Below are positions 5,865-7,532 of a stretch of DNA of 7,532 nt, in pieces. Position numbers and translations under genes: made by a program. Each line of letters opens with the position of its first letter. Position 1 is the first letter of the stretch. The notes beneath the pieces are model-generated. The model worked only from the letters and a program-made list of their open reading frames with translations. It did no database searches and was not told the origin of the DNA. This DNA comes from Flavicella sp049625305 (GTDB lineage: Bacteria; Bacteroidota; Bacteroidia; Flavobacteriales; Flavobacteriaceae), in NCBI GenBank assembly GCA_049625305.1, contig JBMZVD010000099.1:1-7532 (forward strand), read 5' to 3'.

Positions 5865-6998
5865 ATGAGTGAAGTCAGACATGATTGGACGAAAGAAGAA
5901 ATCCTAGAGATTTATAATAAACCTTTAATGGAATTGTTGTTTGAGGCTGCTCAAATACACAGATTACATCACGATCCTAACGATGTACAAGTTTCAACTT
6001 TATTGTCAATTAAAACAGGAGGGTGTTCTGAAGATTGTGGCTACTGTCCACAAGCAGCAAGATATCATACCGATATTGACGGGAACGATTTGATGCCTGT
6101 CCAAATGGTAAAGGCACAGGCTTTGAGAGCAAAGGCTAGTGGCTCTTCTCGTGTTTGTATGGGAGCTTCTTGGCGAAATGTTAAGGACGGTCCTGAATTC
6201 GATCAGGTTTTAGAGATGGTTCGTACCATCAATAAGTTGGATATGGAAGTATGTTGTACCTTGGGAATGGTGACTGAAAATCAAGCTCACCGTTTGGCAG
6301 AGGCTGGTTTATATGCTTACAACCACAACCTAGATTCATCAGAAGAATACTATAAAGAAGTAATATCTACTCGTGGTTACCAAGACAGATTGGACACGAT
6401 TGACAATGTCCGAAAAACGAATGTTACCGTTTGTTCGGGTGGTATTATTGGTATGGGAGAAAAGGTAGAAGACCGTGCAGGGATGTTGGTCGCTTTGTCT
6501 ACCCTGAACCCACAACCAGAATCTACACCTATCAATGCTTTGGTAGCGGTAGAAGGGACTCCTTTGGAAGACCAAGAAACTGTTGAGATTTGGGAAATGA
6601 TTCGTATGGTAGCGACAACTCGTATTGTATTGCCAGAAACTCAAGTACGTTTGTCTGCAGGAAGAACGCAGATGAGCCAAGAAGGGCAAGCGATGTGTTT
6701 CTTCGCAGGAGCCAACTCTATTTTTGCTGGAGACAAATTGTTGACCACGCCAAATCCAGATGTCAATGAAGACATGAAACTCTTTAAAAAGTTAGGGTTG
6801 AACCCGATGAAACCTTTTACCAAAAAGGTACAGCCTAAAACGGTAGAGTCTGCAGATTCTCAATTTGAAGCCAAGGGAGAAAATCCAAAATGGACCCGTC
6901 CAGACCATAAGATTGATCGTAACGAGGCATCTAAGGCAAAAGCCAAAGAAATTCGTTCCAAAGAAAAAGCCGCTATGCGCGAAAGCAAAGAGGCTTAA
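5865..6998 (+). CDS. bioB: Biotin synthase
   Basis: Radical-SAM enzyme that inserts sulfur into dethiobiotin, the last step of biotin synthesis, in the cytoplasm. The radical-SAM motif CxxxCxxC is Cys54, Cys58 and Cys61 (followed by PQAARY), which binds the 4Fe-4S cluster. The second, sulfur-donating 2Fe-2S cluster ligands are all present: Cys98 (SRVCMGASW), Cys131 (VCCTLGM), Cys190 (VCSGGIIG) and Arg262 (VRLSAGR). FAGANSIFAGDKLLTTPNP follows as in well-known BioB proteins. At 377 residues it is about 30 longer than the 346-residue E. coli enzyme. The excess is a Lys/Glu-rich C-terminal tail after KKVQPK, with no motif I recognise. The ATG is supported by the N-terminal HDWTKEEILEIYNKPLMELL block. 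The gene follows a ketosynthase gene by 83 bp and ends at a strong terminator. Confidence 0.98.
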   Translation: MSEVRHDWTKEEILEIYNKPLMELLFEAAQIHRLHHDPNDVQVSTLLSIKTGGCSEDCGYCPQAARYHTDIDGNDLMPVQMVKAQALRAKASGSSRVCMGASWRNVKDGPEFDQVLEMVRTINKLDMEVCCTLGMVTENQAHRLAEAGLYAYNHNLDSSEEYYKEVISTRGYQDRLDTIDNVRKTNVTVCSGGIIGMGEKVEDRAGMLVALSTLNPQPESTPINALVAVEGTPLEDQETVEIWEMIRMVATTRIVLPETQVRLSAGRTQMSQEGQAMCFFAGANSIFAGDKLLTTPNPDVNEDMKLFKKLGLNPMKPFTKKVQPKTVESADSQFEAKGENPKWTRPDHKIDRNEASKAKAKEIRSKEKAAMRESKEA

Positions 6999-7063
6999 AA
7001 ATTATGTTTCTATTTTGAATAAAATAGCTGAGGTATTTGCTAATTCTTCAGTAACTGTTATAG

Positions 7064-7094
7064 AAAAACCTTCAATACAAATTGAAGGTTTTTT
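7064..7094 (+). terminator. Terminator of the ketosynthase-bioB unit
   Basis: A perfect 13-bp stem (arms 7064-7076 and 7081-7093) with loop ACAA is followed by T. It has an A run on the left and a T run on the right, so it may work in both directions. It lies 66 bp after the bioB stop codon. Confidence 0.9.
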
Positions 7095-7344
7095 GTTTCC
7101 GTAAACCAACATGTCTTTTTTGATTAAAATAACAATTACATCGTATTATTTATTATCAAATGTAGTCAAACTGATAAAACACGTTTATGTTAATTAATTG
7201 TTAATGCGCTTGAATTTTAGCATCTAAAGCATACAAGAAATAAACAAAGGTTGATTTTTTTTCTGTCATGTAGCAGGGATTTACAGTCAGTATTATTTTT
7301 GTGTAAATTTTTAATCTGTATTTATTAGCCACACTGTTTCAGTG

Positions 7345-7352
7345 TATATTTG
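7345..7352 (+). promoter_or_regulatory. -7 promoter element of the secreted-protein gene
   Basis: TATATTTG is an exact TAnnTTTG match, identical to the tRNA promoter box, 25 bp before the ATG at 7378. There is no clear TTG at the -33 distance. The leader of about 18 nt has no Shine-Dalgarno sequence. Confidence 0.6.
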
Positions 7353-7377
7353 TATATACATTAACACTAATTTAATT

Positions 7378-7532
7378 ATGAAAAAAAATTACATTTTAAC
7401 AGCAGTTTTTGCATTGTTGATTTCTGCTTTTTCTTACGGTCAAGTACTTGAGGAGAATTTTGATTATGGTACATCAGATGGAGACTTGACATCAGTGAGT
7501 TCATGGGAGCAACACTCAGGTTCTAGTGATCC
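7378..7532 (+). CDS. Secreted protein, N-terminal fragment (possible type IX secretion cargo)
   Basis: Only the first 51 codons are in the window. A clear Sec signal peptide (MKKNYILTAVFALLISAFSYG, with no lipobox Cys) is followed by QVLEENFDYGTSDGDLTSVS and then a Trp-containing SSWEQHSG. This mature start (ENFDYGT, then a GDL and Trp pattern) is common at the front of large flavobacterial extracellular proteins that end in a type IX sorting domain. In those it often opens a jelly-roll-like adhesion or carbohydrate-binding module. The rest, including any sorting domain, lies outside, so function and length are unknown. The gene starts its own transcription unit after the bioB terminator. Confidence 0.8.
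   Translation, partial: MKKNYILTAVFALLISAFSYGQVLEENFDYGTSDGDLTSVSSWEQHSGSSD

Larger units (their letters stand above)
6999..7377. other. Non-coding stretch after bioB
   Basis: These 379 bp carry no supportable gene. The left part holds the bioB terminator (7064-7094). The remainder is very AT-rich, with a TATTTTTG box at 7294-7301 and the promoter box of the next gene at 7345-7352. An ORF overlapping the bioB end in another frame up to 7104 is a shadow. Confidence 0.65.

Noticed and set aside
6339..6823. Leftward ORFs of 116 and 60 codons inside bioB
   Set aside because: They are antisense to the conserved radical-SAM region and have unnatural composition.
6865..7104. A 79-codon rightward ORF overlapping the bioB end
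   Set aside because: Most of it is bioB in another frame, and it runs through the bioB terminator hairpin.
7157..7164. Leftward TACATTTG box after bioB
   Set aside because: It points into the bioB terminator with no gene to drive; chance is likely.

Overview
The window looks like chromosomal DNA from a marine member of the Flavobacteriaceae (Bacteroidota). The signs are low-GC DNA, exact TAnnTTTG -7 promoter boxes, almost no Shine-Dalgarno sequences, two lipoproteins of algal-polysaccharide type, and a truncated secreted protein whose mature N-terminus resembles type IX secretion cargo. The genus cannot be fixed from this sequence.

Layout. (1) Bases 1-81 hold the 3' part of a tRNA-Asn(GUU) gene and its terminator. 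(2) Bases 181-3177 hold a divergent pair of exported carbohydrate enzymes: a leftward iduronate-2-sulfatase-like S1 sulfatase lipoprotein and a rightward GH117 glycosidase lipoprotein. They share a 171-bp region containing a 10-bp inverted repeat that reaches the sulfatase start codon. (3) Bases 3161-3349 hold a leftward small zinc-ribbon ORF. (4) Bases 3424-3610 hold a second, complete tRNA-Asn(GUU) with promoter and terminator. (5) Bases 3640-4279 hold a two-gene unit: a four-helix membrane protein and a small XRE-family regulator overlapping by ATGA. (6) Bases 4280-4617 are non-coding, with one inverted repeat and a promoter at the right end. (7) Bases 4618-6998 hold a beta-ketoacyl-ACP synthase followed by biotin synthase (bioB), closed by a strong terminator at 7064-7094. 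(8) Bases 7095-7377 are non-coding with a promoter, followed by the first 51 codons of a secreted protein that runs off the window.

How the genes work together. Characterised GH117 enzymes remove 3,6-anhydro-L-galactose from the non-reducing end of agar-type oligosaccharides. A neighbouring sulfatase would remove the ester sulfate that blocks such enzymes, so the pair probably trims sulfated red-algal galactan oligosaccharides in the periplasm. No SusC/SusD transporter pair is present here. The ketosynthase next to bioB suggests a role in making the pimeloyl precursor of biotin, although bioA, bioD and bioF are not in the window. The regulator/membrane-protein pair looks self-contained and its function is unknown.

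The most unusual points are the start-codon inverted repeat of the sulfatase, the two tRNA-Asn genes bracketing the sulfatase/GH117 pair, the ketosynthase-bioB pairing with a weak BirA-like dyad between them, and the regulator/membrane-protein module. I did not find clear evidence of a wholly new system.
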